Part shown: positions 26,390 through 36,808 of the stretch, piece by piece | Numbering within the stretch: position 1 is the stretch's first letter | How the letters are laid out: each line of letters begins with the position of its first letter | Source: Saprospiraceae bacterium | GTDB taxonomy: Bacteria; Bacteroidota; Bacteroidia; Chitinophagales; Saprospiraceae | Assembly (NCBI GenBank): GCA_020631355.1 | Contig: JAHDHL010000007.1 | Coordinates: forward strand, 95,898 to 159,897 | Direction of reading: 5' to 3' | Length of the DNA: 64,000 nucleotides | Notes under the pieces: model-generated | What the model saw: the letters and a program-made list of their open reading frames with translations, nothing else | The model's database searches: none | Told to the model about the DNA's origin: nothing | Translations under genes and position numbers: made by a program

Positions 26390-27307
26390 ATGGTCCTCAA
26401 TCTTCTGAAAAAAGGTTATCACCTTACCCATGACATGGCATTTGACACACTCAAATGGAATCCATTATTCCCCAATGAGAAAAATGGAAAAGCCATTAAG
26501 TATGGGCATATTTCCACAGAGCATTTGGATCATCCGGAACTTGATGACCAATTGGTCGAATCCTTGGTCAGTTCAGGTATTCCTGTGGAGGATTTTGAGA
26601 TTGACATTCCTGAATACCATAAGTATCTGAAAGCATCCAATTACCCTGACAGCTACTTCGGAGGAGGAAAGGATGAGACTCGCAATTTTACAGAAAAGAC
26701 ATTGGAACATTACGTTTCAACGAAATTCATGCAATTGGATTCGGATTCATTGTTTGTGGATATGGCGGCCTGTGATTCTCCATTCTATCAGATTATCAAG
26801 AAAAAATTCGGTTTACAACAATCCTTTCAGCAGGATTTGATTTATGAAAAGGGCATCAATGGTAATCAGATCGGTGGATACGGACACGAATTACCCTTTG
26901 GTGAAAATGAAGTGGATGCCATTACACTACATTGTTCCGTAGAACATTTTGAGGGGAACAGCGACACCTTGTTCTTCAAGGCCATGGAGCGACAACTCAA
27001 ACCCGGAGGCAGAATCATTATCCTACCCTTTTACATTGCCTATGAATACACCATTCATGTTGACCCGATTTATAACCTATTGAGAAACCATAGGGTTACC
27101 TTGGATGATAATGAAAGGTTCACGCTGAGGTATTCGAGTTGGTACCAATTCTATTCCAGGCACTACGATACGCAAGCCATACAGGAACGAATCCTTGGTC
27201 CTTGTCCCGGTCTCGAACTGAAGATTTACAGGGTAAGGAATTTCAGGGATGTCAGTCCCAAGTGTTATCTCAGGTTTGTGGGGGTATTGGAAAAAAGGAA
27301 AAACTAA
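26390..27307 (+). CDS. SAM-dependent methyltransferase
   Basis: About 305 residues. The Rossmann-type methyltransferase core is in the middle: DSLFVDMAACDSPFYQII (motif I-like, with an unusual loop), GHELPFGENEVDAITLHCSVEH (motif II) and ALKPGGRIIIL-like RQLKPGGRIIILPFYIA (post-motif). The start is uncertain: ATG at 26390 is preferred over TTG at 26369, which would add seven residues. The N-terminal ~90 residues are an extra domain. Substrate unknown. The SRPBCC gene follows 70 bases later. Confidence 0.8.
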   Translation: MVLNLLKKGYHLTHDMAFDTLKWNPLFPNEKNGKAIKYGHISTEHLDHPELDDQLVESLVSSGIPVEDFEIDIPEYHKYLKASNYPDSYFGGGKDETRNFTEKTLEHYVSTKFMQLDSDSLFVDMAACDSPFYQIIKKKFGLQQSFQQDLIYEKGINGNQIGGYGHELPFGENEVDAITLHCSVEHFEGNSDTLFFKAMERQLKPGGRIIILPFYIAYEYTIHVDPIYNLLRNHRVTLDDNERFTLRYSSWYQFYSRHYDTQAIQERILGPCPGLELKIYRVRNFRDVSPKCYLRFVGVLEKRKN

Positions 27308-27377
27308 GATTCATCCCATTGGAACAATGCCGATTCAGAATAAATCGGTTTTCTGATGGGTTACTTAAAAATCTGCG

Positions 27378-27818
27378 ATGCAAATCATTGAATCTGACAT
27401 CATCATCCATGCACCAAAGGATAAGGTTTGGGATATACTCATGGATCTTAAGCGATACGGAGAATGGAATAGTTTCACTCCTAAGGTGGAGTCCTCACTC
27501 CAACCCGGAGATGATGTCATGTTACATGTGAATATGACTCCCGGCAAACCACTGATCCAACAAAAGGAAACCATTCTATGGCGTAAGGAGGAGACGTCAA
27601 TTGCCTGGGGAATACCTCATTATTTCCCTGTAAGGACAGAACGGGCACAGATTCTCACAACATTGGAAAACGGACAAACCCTCTACCGGACGTATGATAA
27701 ATTCTGGGGCATCTTGGTACCTTTGGTCATGTGGCTGTATAGAAAAAAGATACAAAATGGATTTGACCAAATGGCCAAAGACTTAAAAAAAAGAGCGGAA
27801 TCATTGAATCAAGGATAA
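27378..27818 (+). CDS. SRPBCC (START-like) domain protein
   Basis: 146 residues. The fold is recognised by IESDIIIHAPKDKVWDILMDLKRYGEWNSFTP, the usual opening of polyketide-cyclase/SRPBCC proteins, followed by beta strands and a C-terminal helix GFDQMAKDLKKRAESL. The cavity binds hydrophobic small molecules. Its 3' end overlaps the convergent SDR gene by 18 bases. Partner unknown. Confidence 0.8.
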   Translation: MQIIESDIIIHAPKDKVWDILMDLKRYGEWNSFTPKVESSLQPGDDVMLHVNMTPGKPLIQQKETILWRKEETSIAWGIPHYFPVRTERAQILTTLENGQTLYRTYDKFWGILVPLVMWLYRKKIQNGFDQMAKDLKKRAESLNQG

Positions 27819-28808
27819 TGACCTTTTCCATAATTCCACACCTAATTCCCTATCGACTGCCCTGACATCCATTTCCTTTTCCTGCATCATATGTAAATAA
27901 ATATCCGACTGCCCCTCTACTGCAGCGGAACAAGCCAAATACAATACGGGCTCAGCAGCCTTTTCAGGTGAATTAAAAAATAATTTAAATATTATTTTCA
28001 ATAATGGCTTTGACCAAGATGGTGCAGCTCTCGCAATATTACTATCAATAGGTCCGGGACAAATACTATGTATGGTTATCTTATTTTTTTTATTGTCTAA
28101 TCTTCTTGATAATTCCCTTGAAAAAATATTCAAGAATAATTTATAATATCCATACAAGGAAATCACTTTAGACATATTATAATCTTCGTATATTCCGAAT
28201 TTTTCCCAATTAATTTCCGGACTGCTCCTATGGGCTTCGGACGAGATAAATATGATTCTGGGAACTGCTCCATTATTCGTATTAAATACCGAATAATTCT
28301 CATTTTGAATTTCGTCATTATTCTCATTCATGCTAAAACCGAATAATTGGCGAACCAGAATAAATTTGGATAAATAATTCACAAGGAACATCTCATCAAA
28401 TCCGGATGCTGTTCTCCTTGCTCCATCAGGCACCATAGCAGCATTAAAAACAGCTATATCTATTTTCTCATCTCGTTGTCTTAATTTCTCTATTAGTGAG
28501 GAAATACTCCCTAAATCAGATAGGTCTACATAAAGCATTTCTACTTGGTCATTACTACTCAGTCTCCTGACTTCTTCGCCTTTCTCAGGAATACCACTCC
28601 TACATATCATAATGACCTTGCCACCTCTTTGGGCCAGTTGTGTGGCAACCGCGAATCCTAGACCAGAACTAGCCCCAGTGACCAAACAAGTCTTACCATC
28701 TATCCTTTCTTCATTACCCAAGGTTCCTATCGGATGCTTCTTTCTAAATAAATCAAGAATACCGTTTAAGGTTGCAGTAACAGGATTATTGTATTTATTA
28801 TTACTCAT
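27801..28808 (-). CDS. SDR oxidoreductase, retinol-dehydrogenase-like
   Basis: 335 residues. It has the SDR features: CLVTGASSGLGFAVA, the cofactor-specificity area VIMICRSG, VFNAAM (in place of NNAG), and FISSEAHRSS (catalytic Ser). The YxxxK is found as YGYYKLFLNIFS. The C-terminus has an extra segment ending in the WKRSL region. It is AT-rich compared with its neighbours. It overlaps the sulfotransferase gene by 8 bases, so it is the last gene of a three-gene leftward operon. Confidence 0.85.
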   Translation of the reverse strand: MSNNKYNNPVTATLNGILDLFRKKHPIGTLGNEERIDGKTCLVTGASSGLGFAVATQLAQRGGKVIMICRSGIPEKGEEVRRLSSNDQVEMLYVDLSDLGSISSLIEKLRQRDEKIDIAVFNAAMVPDGARRTASGFDEMFLVNYLSKFILVRQLFGFSMNENNDEIQNENYSVFNTNNGAVPRIIFISSEAHRSSPEINWEKFGIYEDYNMSKVISLYGYYKLFLNIFSRELSRRLDNKKNKITIHSICPGPIDSNIARAAPSWSKPLLKIIFKLFFNSPEKAAEPVLYLACSAAVEGQSDIYLHMMQEKEMDVRAVDRELGVELWKRSLSLIQ

Positions 28809-30000
28809 AGGGAATTAAAAATCGTTTGCGATAAAATTCGAATTGTGCATCTACTTCCTTTTCAATTAATCCAAAATCAGATAATGTATAATGATGGACG
28901 CCGTATTTATGTTGCCGGTTCTGCATATTCATTTTATGAATAATTTCCTTTTCTTTCTTCCCGAATTCCAAACTTAAATCATCCATTAATCCAGCAATGG
29001 TTTTTTCATAATTATTTTTCATATCATGGTAGGAAATATGACTGACCTGAACAGTGGGATTCCCATCCCAATATTCCAGTGCATTCCGTAACATCATCAC
29101 ATCTTTCTCCAACCAATGTTTGGATAATTCCAAGGGATTTATCACATCAGAAAAAACCCATCGCCCATGATACACCATACTACAAAAAGACGGAATAACT
29201 TTTAAAGGATCCCGGTAGGTATGAATAAATTGTGCGTCAGGAAAAACTTGCACGGCCTCTTTTACAAACTCCAAATACTGAGGTGTTTTCAGTACCCATC
29301 TTTGGTTAGGGTTTTGCCAAGTAAGTAATTTTAATACTTTTTTCAAATATTGATATGCGGACAAATGATTTTGTTTCCTCAGCCATTCGACGTAAGTCGG
29401 AACATATAATGTTGCTTCCGGAACCGTTGAAATAAAAGTCATGTCATTCAAGAGAATATCTTCTTCAGGAGCTTGGAATTCAACTGGGTGGATAGCAAAA
29501 AAATCCGGCGCCATAAAACGCAGCGCTTTTTCAGCTTGTTTAGCAAAAGCCTTTCTTTTTTTATTATCGGAATCATTCGGAATCGGAGCCGGATTCAGTG
29601 CTTCCCACGATTGTAATGACCGAATTGTAGGATGCGCCGATAACAACCTATGGAGTCTGGTAGTACCTGTGCGTTGCAAACCGGTGATGATGATGGGAGC
29701 ATTGATTTCTATATCATTGATTTCCGGATGTTTCCTAAAAAGCTCCTCTACCCTTAATCTATTCATCAGGATATTGACGAGTCTCTCCCTCGTTATGAAC
29801 TGACCAAAGGAATGTAATCGTGCATCCTTATGTATGGAATGGATCAACTGCCTCAAAGGAGTGATGAAATCCTCATTACCGAAATCACTTAATCCGGTTT
29901 TCCGTCTGGCCCGATGGATCAAATCATCCACTTCCAAGCGGAAAGGGATATTCAACTTGTTCCAAGTCCTGATGATGAATGGTCGTTTTAATGCTTTCAT
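28801..30000 (-). CDS. sulfotransferase family protein
   Basis: 399 residues. The PAPS 5'-phosphosulfate loop is ITGLQRTGTTRLHRLL at ~residue 100, and the second motif (the 3'-phosphate site) lies near FIHTYRDPLKVIPSF. This is the Sulfotransfer_3 type that transfers sulfate to small molecules or lipids. The ATG at 30000 overlaps the stop of the DUF1214 gene by 4 bases (ATGA). The earlier reading from 30027 adds nine residues and is less likely. Acceptor unknown; the neighbouring SDR and DUF1214 suggest a lipid or sterol-like substrate. Confidence 0.87.
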   Translation of the reverse strand: MKALKRPFIIRTWNKLNIPFRLEVDDLIHRARRKTGLSDFGNEDFITPLRQLIHSIHKDARLHSFGQFITRERLVNILMNRLRVEELFRKHPEINDIEINAPIIITGLQRTGTTRLHRLLSAHPTIRSLQSWEALNPAPIPNDSDNKKRKAFAKQAEKALRFMAPDFFAIHPVEFQAPEEDILLNDMTFISTVPEATLYVPTYVEWLRKQNHLSAYQYLKKVLKLLTWQNPNQRWVLKTPQYLEFVKEAVQVFPDAQFIHTYRDPLKVIPSFCSMVYHGRWVFSDVINPLELSKHWLEKDVMMLRNALEYWDGNPTVQVSHISYHDMKNNYEKTIAGLMDDLSLEFGKKEKEIIHKMNMQNRQHKYGVHHYTLSDFGLIEKEVDAQFEFYRKRFLIPYE

Positions 30001-31166
30001 AAGGATGCCAGTTGGACCAATCTGCATTGGGGTTCGGGAAATTCATTGGCATACCACCACCGCCACAACATCGTCCCTTGTTCGTGCCCACATGGATCAA
30101 TCCAATTTTCAAACCCCTTGTTCTCATGTGCTACTACCACAGTTACCGAACCATCATCATTATATGTTGCGGAATGCATATTCACATGAATATTAAAATA
30201 ACGATAGTCCAATGATTCCATCCAGTGGTTATTGAGTTGGAAATTCCAATGCCTACACTTAGGTGGCAAAACTTCTATGATGAGTGCCTCATCCTTTTTC
30301 ACTTTCCAATAACTGTGGTAATAAGCAATGTTCTTATCTCCTCCTGCAGCATTGGATTTATCGGGATCCATCAAGGGTAAGGTATTGGTATGTTTTTCGA
30401 ATCCCTCAGCCCATCGTGCAAAAATCATCGAAGCACCAGTGACGAAAGTGGAAGCCAGATTCAGTCCCTCATCCACGGATTTACTGGTCAGTGGTTTGGG
30501 ATATTCAGGCCCCGAAATACATTTTATACTGACTTCTGCTTCCTGTTCATTCTTTCTATCCATATAGGTTTGCCGTACCATGACCAAGGAAGTCTCTTCT
30601 TCGATTTTCAACCAATTCTGGCCTTTACGTTCCTTGGAAAGTATGATTTCGAATGAACCATCCGCTTCTAGGTACATATCCTCTGCTTCCAATGCTCCAC
30701 AAGGAGACAAACCACCAGTGGAACCATAAGAACCATTCTGTGTGAAGAACCCCAGATAAAAGATGGAATTCCGTTGGCCTGAAATTCGATATTCATACTC
30801 ACCCGAAATCTGGGCATTCTGATAATAATTATCAGGATTATCCGCTCCAAGTTTCACAGTTTCGTGCACCATTCGGTTGAATACCGGAAATTGTGGGTCC
30901 GAAAACTCGACAAAGGCATCCAACCCTGCACGAGTCAAACGAGCCAGATAACGAATTCCCTCTGCTTGATTGAATGGGTCCTTGGGTGAGTTCCCATAAA
31001 CGAGCGCAGCACCTGCAGCCTTGAGCGTATCACAATACTCCTCCCATGCCTTACCCGTAACCACTCGTTGGTCATGGATATCATCAGGAGTCAGGCCCCG
31101 GACCATCAATATCCATAAACGCCATTTCTTATACAAACCCAAAATACCGATTACTACCCTTTTCAT
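29997..31166 (-). CDS. DUF1214 domain protein
   Basis: 389 residues. The C-terminal ~140 residues match the DUF1214 pattern, with the aromatic [33 protein letters not shown] run and the later [15 protein letters not shown] and [18 protein letters not shown]. Members of this family often sit next to lipid- or sterol-related genes, and a sulfotransferase follows it here. No signal peptide is evident. It is the first gene of the leftward operon DUF1214-sulfotransferase-SDR. Reaction unknown. Confidence 0.8.
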   Translation of the reverse strand: [389 protein letters not shown]

Positions 31167-31239
31167 ATCATGATTTCCATCTGGTTCCCAAGGCTAAAGT
31201 TAATCATTTAGAAATATCAGAATTCACATTCGATTTTGT

Positions 31240-31247
31240 TATGTTTG
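31240..31247 (+). promoter_or_regulatory. -7 element very close to the signal peptidase start
   Basis: TATGTTTG matches TAnnTTTG and ends 4 bases before the ATG at 31252. Transcription would start at about the ATG, so the mRNA could be leaderless. No clear -33 TTG is seen. Confidence 0.35.
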
Positions 31248-31251
31248 GTAT

Positions 31252-32169
31252 ATGAAAAATCCAAAAAACTCCAATGACGAAACTCGTCCAAGAAAATGGT
31301 GGATAGCACTACTACTCTCCATTATACTCATAGGATTAGGCCAAGTATACAATGGCCAACTACGAAAAGGCATTTTATTTTACATGATCAGTATATCCAC
31401 TCCTTTCCTTTTTGGATTATTGGATTGGACAACTTATTTCTATGGATTAATGTGTCTTCTGTTATTAGAGATCATACTGAGGATAACCATTATTTTTGAT
31501 GCAATCATCGTAGCTAGAGCATCCAAGGATTATCAACTAGGAATGGTTAATCAGTGGTATTCCTATCTCATTTACATGATTATTGGATGGAGCATCCTGT
31601 TTTCTATCGAAATGAGTCAGTTGACAGGGATACAGACGTTCATCGTACCCAGTAGTAGTAATGAGCCAACAGTAGACGTTGGAGAATGGGTGGTTGGGGA
31701 TTTGGAATATCAAACCCAAGATATAGACTATGGTCATTTGGTATTTTATGAACGGCCTAATGATGAAATTTGGATCCATAGGGTCATAGGGCTGCCTGGT
31801 GATAGTCTCAGAATGGTCGACAACCAATTGTTCATCAACGGAAATCCCTGTCCGACTAGGGATATGGACAGTATGCAAATCAATATCAATGATTTGTATG
31901 AACATTCAGCCATTCAATTTGAGGAAACCCTACCCAATGGTCACAAACATCTCAGTATGAGGTATCAAATTCCATTAAAATCCAGGAAATCCAATTTCGA
32001 TACACTAGTTCCAGATGCACATTATTACTTATTGGGTGACAATAGGGATAATTCCATGGATAGTCGCTATATCGGGCCAATTCCTGAAGCAAATATCAAA
32101 GGAAGAATTCTTTACAGTTATTGGGCCAAGGATTGGAATCAAATCAATATAGATTACAGGGTCCGCTGA
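31252..32169 (+). CDS. lepB: signal peptidase I with Ser/His active-site pair
   Basis: 305 residues. The N-terminal ~120 residues hold several membrane helices and a GLGQVYNGQLRKG motif seen in Bacteroidota signal peptidases. The catalytic region follows the S26 pattern: PSSSNEPTV with Ser136 (the canonical SM is SN here), and WIHRVIGLPGD where the general base Lys is replaced by His176. The C-terminal box GDNRDNSMDSRYIG is intact. It should cleave signal peptides of exported proteins at the inner membrane. The Ser/His pair resembles the archaeal/ER type more than the usual bacterial Ser/Lys type. Its promoter is very close to the ATG. Confidence 0.88.
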   Translation: MKNPKNSNDETRPRKWWIALLLSIILIGLGQVYNGQLRKGILFYMISISTPFLFGLLDWTTYFYGLMCLLLLEIILRITIIFDAIIVARASKDYQLGMVNQWYSYLIYMIIGWSILFSIEMSQLTGIQTFIVPSSSNEPTVDVGEWVVGDLEYQTQDIDYGHLVFYERPNDEIWIHRVIGLPGDSLRMVDNQLFINGNPCPTRDMDSMQININDLYEHSAIQFEETLPNGHKHLSMRYQIPLKSRKSNFDTLVPDAHYYLLGDNRDNSMDSRYIGPIPEANIKGRILYSYWAKDWNQINIDYRVR

Positions 32170-32279
32170 TTCTTAATGATTGCCATAACAAATTATCCAT
32201 AATAACGATAATTTACACATGATTATTGATATCATCAATGAAGCAATAGTAAGAATCAATCAATAAATGGGAATATTAG

Positions 32280-34523
<2,244 letters not shown>

Positions 34524-34549
34524 TTTGCAATTCAACGAAAAATATATGG

Positions 34550-34582
34550 AGGCAGCTTGTTTATACAAGCTGCCTTTTTTAT
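34550..34582 (+). terminator. katG terminator
   Basis: An 11-pair stem (34550-34560 with 34565-34575), TTAT loop, then six T's. A classic intrinsic terminator 27 bases after katG. Confidence 0.9.
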
Positions 34583-34613
34583 TTATTTAATTCGATGTAA
34601 TTAATCCTATGAA

Positions 34614-35450
34614 TTATTTAATGATTTTCTTGGTAATTGATTCGCTATCATTTAAAAATAAACTCACCCAATACATACCTTGTCCCAAGTGAGACGTATC
34701 AATTAATTGGGAATTAAAATCATTTTCCAAACAATGCTGCTCTAGTAATTGACCCGAAGAATTAAAAATAATTAAGTGGCTCAAATTAATTCCATCTGTT
34801 TCTATGATTAGATAGTCCGTTATCGGATTGGGAGAAACGGAAACTTTTCCTGCAATATCCAAATCCTCACTCGAAACTACTGTGGGATATTCTATGATGA
34901 AATACAAGGTATTGGTATGGTCAACATCATTCCATTCTCCGGCACTTCCTAGGGGCCAACCATTAAGGGAGAGTCCCAAAGCATCTTGTCCGCCGAAATC
35001 ATCCGGTTCGTCGCCCCAGTTATTATATAGCCCTCCTACTGGACTTCCATTAAAATCCCCTGACCAAAATTGCTCTCCCGTACCATCATTATTTCCATCC
35101 CAAACCCAGTTTCCCTCTATTGACAAATCATTACCTCCTAACCACACATAAGAGCCACCACCACCATCAGGAGCCACTGTATTGTTCACGCTGATATTCG
35201 CATTAGCATTCAATTCTGAAAAAATGGCATTTTGTTCGGATTCATCATTAATTTCTGCCAACATCCCTCCCCTTTCCACTGCACATGCTGCAGCATCTTC
35301 CCAATTCCGATTTTCCTTGACTATTTCATAAGTCTTATCATTAATAACAAATGAATAAATATTTAATTCATCTATGCATTGGCCAAAAATCAAATGGCTA
35401 TGAATTAAAAAAATAAATGTAAAAATAAGATAGGATAAATAATTTTTCAT
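34614..35450 (-). CDS. secreted C-type-lectin-like protein with T9SS tail
   Basis: 278 residues. Signal peptide ends near FGQ. Residues ~30-190 are a C-type-lectin-like domain: DKTYEIVKENRNWEDAAAC at the start, WLGGNDLSIEGNWVWDGN, FNNWGDEPDDFGG-like (YNNWGDEPDDFGG), and the WND motif in AGEWNDVDHT, giving a probable calcium and sugar site. The last ~80 residues match a T9SS type A sorting domain (SVSPNPITDYLIIE; GQGMYWVSLFL). It is likely surface-bound and may bind glycans. Convergent with katG, beyond its terminator. Confidence 0.9.
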   Translation of the reverse strand: MKNYLSYLIFTFIFLIHSHLIFGQCIDELNIYSFVINDKTYEIVKENRNWEDAAACAVERGGMLAEINDESEQNAIFSELNANANISVNNTVAPDGGGGSYVWLGGNDLSIEGNWVWDGNNDGTGEQFWSGDFNGSPVGGLYNNWGDEPDDFGGQDALGLSLNGWPLGSAGEWNDVDHTNTLYFIIEYPTVVSSEDLDIAGKVSVSPNPITDYLIIETDGINLSHLIIFNSSGQLLEQHCLENDFNSQLIDTSHLGQGMYWVSLFLNDSESITKKIIK

Positions 35451-35950
35451 GCTTCCAATTTTAATTGATTCTCCAATAATAACAACCCATTAGATGAATT
35501 GTATTTTATTCCAATAATGGGTAATATGGATAGACTCCTTATCGGATGATAGTGGAAATACGATAAATGACAATCATTTTACATTCGGATAATTATTTTA
35601 ATGACATATCGCTTACTAACGACAAATCGAACAAGGGATTTGAAATGAATGAGATATTTTTTATTCTTTTTACCATTCAATATTTCATCTACAATTTTTG
35701 TAGTATAATTATCAAGAGGACTATCCATAATTCAATGGTTCAAAAAATCGGAACATTGCGTAATGGACAAGTAAGGAATGCTATAATCCTTATAAGAATT
35801 TGTTTTCACCAATTATTTTGTATCTTGCAATCCTACCCACAATTCTACGGTCCCGTAATTGATTCACAGGATATTAAGACAGAACAACATTTACTTTTGA
35901 GACTTACCCCTCAAACTGACTGATTTTGTATGACAAACTCACATAATTAA
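35451..35950. other. 500-base stretch without a convincing gene
   Basis: AT-rich intergenic region between the divergent lectin-like and HNH genes. It contains a short inverted repeat (CCCATTA at 35486-35492 with TAATGGG at 35515-35521), which may be an operator for the lectin-like gene. A 118-codon open frame at 35567-35923 is considered spurious (AT-driven, no protein-like features). Confidence 0.5.
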
Positions 35951-36568
35951 ATGTATAAAGGAAGTAAGGATAAGCCTAAGAGGAGTTACAAGCGGCAAGT
36001 GAATGGAGATGGTGTTTCCGAGGAGGACAAAAAGAAAATTTGGAACGAAAAGTGGTTGTTGTTGGAATTCGATATCCCAACCAATAAAATGGACTATTAT
36101 ATTTCCAATTATGGCAGATCCAAGAGTGTGGATAAGGAAACAGGAAAGATCAATTACCCCAAGGGCGTTATACTCAAACAATGTAACCTCAGATTACTTA
36201 GAATCAAATTATCCAACGGGACCAGTCCGGGTATCTATATCCATAAATTCGTAGCAGAAAACTTTGTTGATAAGACCTCAGCCGACCAGAACTGCATCAT
36301 GCATTTGGATGGGGATAAGATGAATAACAATTGGCGCAATCTAAAATGGTGTACCAAATCAGAATTGTTTGACTTCCAAAGAAAATTAGGCTGGTATGAT
36401 AAGAAAACCAACTGCAAACTGACAGAAACACAGGTCATCTCCCTGAAAAAGAAGCTTAAACGAGGTAAAACAAAGAAAAAAATCCTAGCTAGACAACTTG
36501 GTATCTCACTCACCCAACTCAAGAGGATTGAAAGTGGAGAAAATTGGGGCGAAATAAAAATTGATTGA
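35951..36568 (+). CDS. HNH/NUMOD-type putative endonuclease with C-terminal HTH
   Basis: 205 residues. The N-terminal part has the NUMOD4-like opening WLLLEFDIPTNKMDYYISNYG, then the HNH_3-like core NCIMHLDGDKMNNNWRNLKW with the His-Asp-Asn pattern kept. The C-terminal ~50 residues (KKKILARQLGISLTQLKRI) look like a helix-turn-helix. Such proteins are homing-type nucleases or regulators derived from them. There is no intron, intein or phage gene around it, so it may be a free-standing mobile gene or a domesticated DNA-binding protein. Cytoplasmic. It is followed by an imperfect palindrome overlapping its stop. Confidence 0.75.
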   Translation: MYKGSKDKPKRSYKRQVNGDGVSEEDKKKIWNEKWLLLEFDIPTNKMDYYISNYGRSKSVDKETGKINYPKGVILKQCNLRLLRIKLSNGTSPGIYIHKFVAENFVDKTSADQNCIMHLDGDKMNNNWRNLKWCTKSELFDFQRKLGWYDKKTNCKLTETQVISLKKKLKRGKTKKKILARQLGISLTQLKRIESGENWGEIKID

Positions 36569-36592
36569 CATTGACAAAACATGTCAGGTCAA
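36565..36592. repeat. imperfect palindrome at the end of the HNH gene
   Basis: TTGAC-AT-TGACA at 36565-36576 pairs with TGTCA-G-GTCAA at 36582-36592, with one extra base on the left side and a 5-base loop. No T-run follows, so it is not a clear terminator. It could be an operator or a nuclease target site. Confidence 0.4.
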
Positions 36593-36740
36593 ACACTTAC
36601 GTTTGTCATAGTTTTATTATATTTACATAATCACTCACTTTTTTCAAGGGTCCTATTCACCAGGGTATCCTTAAATTACTATATAAATAATATTTTAAAT
36701 TGTCATTACTGCTTGAAGTAAATGATGATTTATTGCTCGT

Positions 36741-36770
36741 AGGGAAATACTGTGCATCCGGTATTTCTCT
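36741..36770 (+). other. leader hairpin before the HYR-domain gene
   Basis: A 10-pair stem (36741-36750 with 36761-36770, one G-U pair) with a 10-base loop lies in the upstream region, 38 bases before the ATG at 36809. It may affect mRNA stability or initiation. Confidence 0.4.
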
Positions 36771-36808
36771 AATAACTCATTATCATTTTTTGACTAATCA
36801 CTAACGTT

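Noticed and set aside
35567..35923. 118-codon open frame in the intergenic stretch
   Set aside because: AT-driven composition, no recognisable domain or ribosome-binding context; kept as non-coding.
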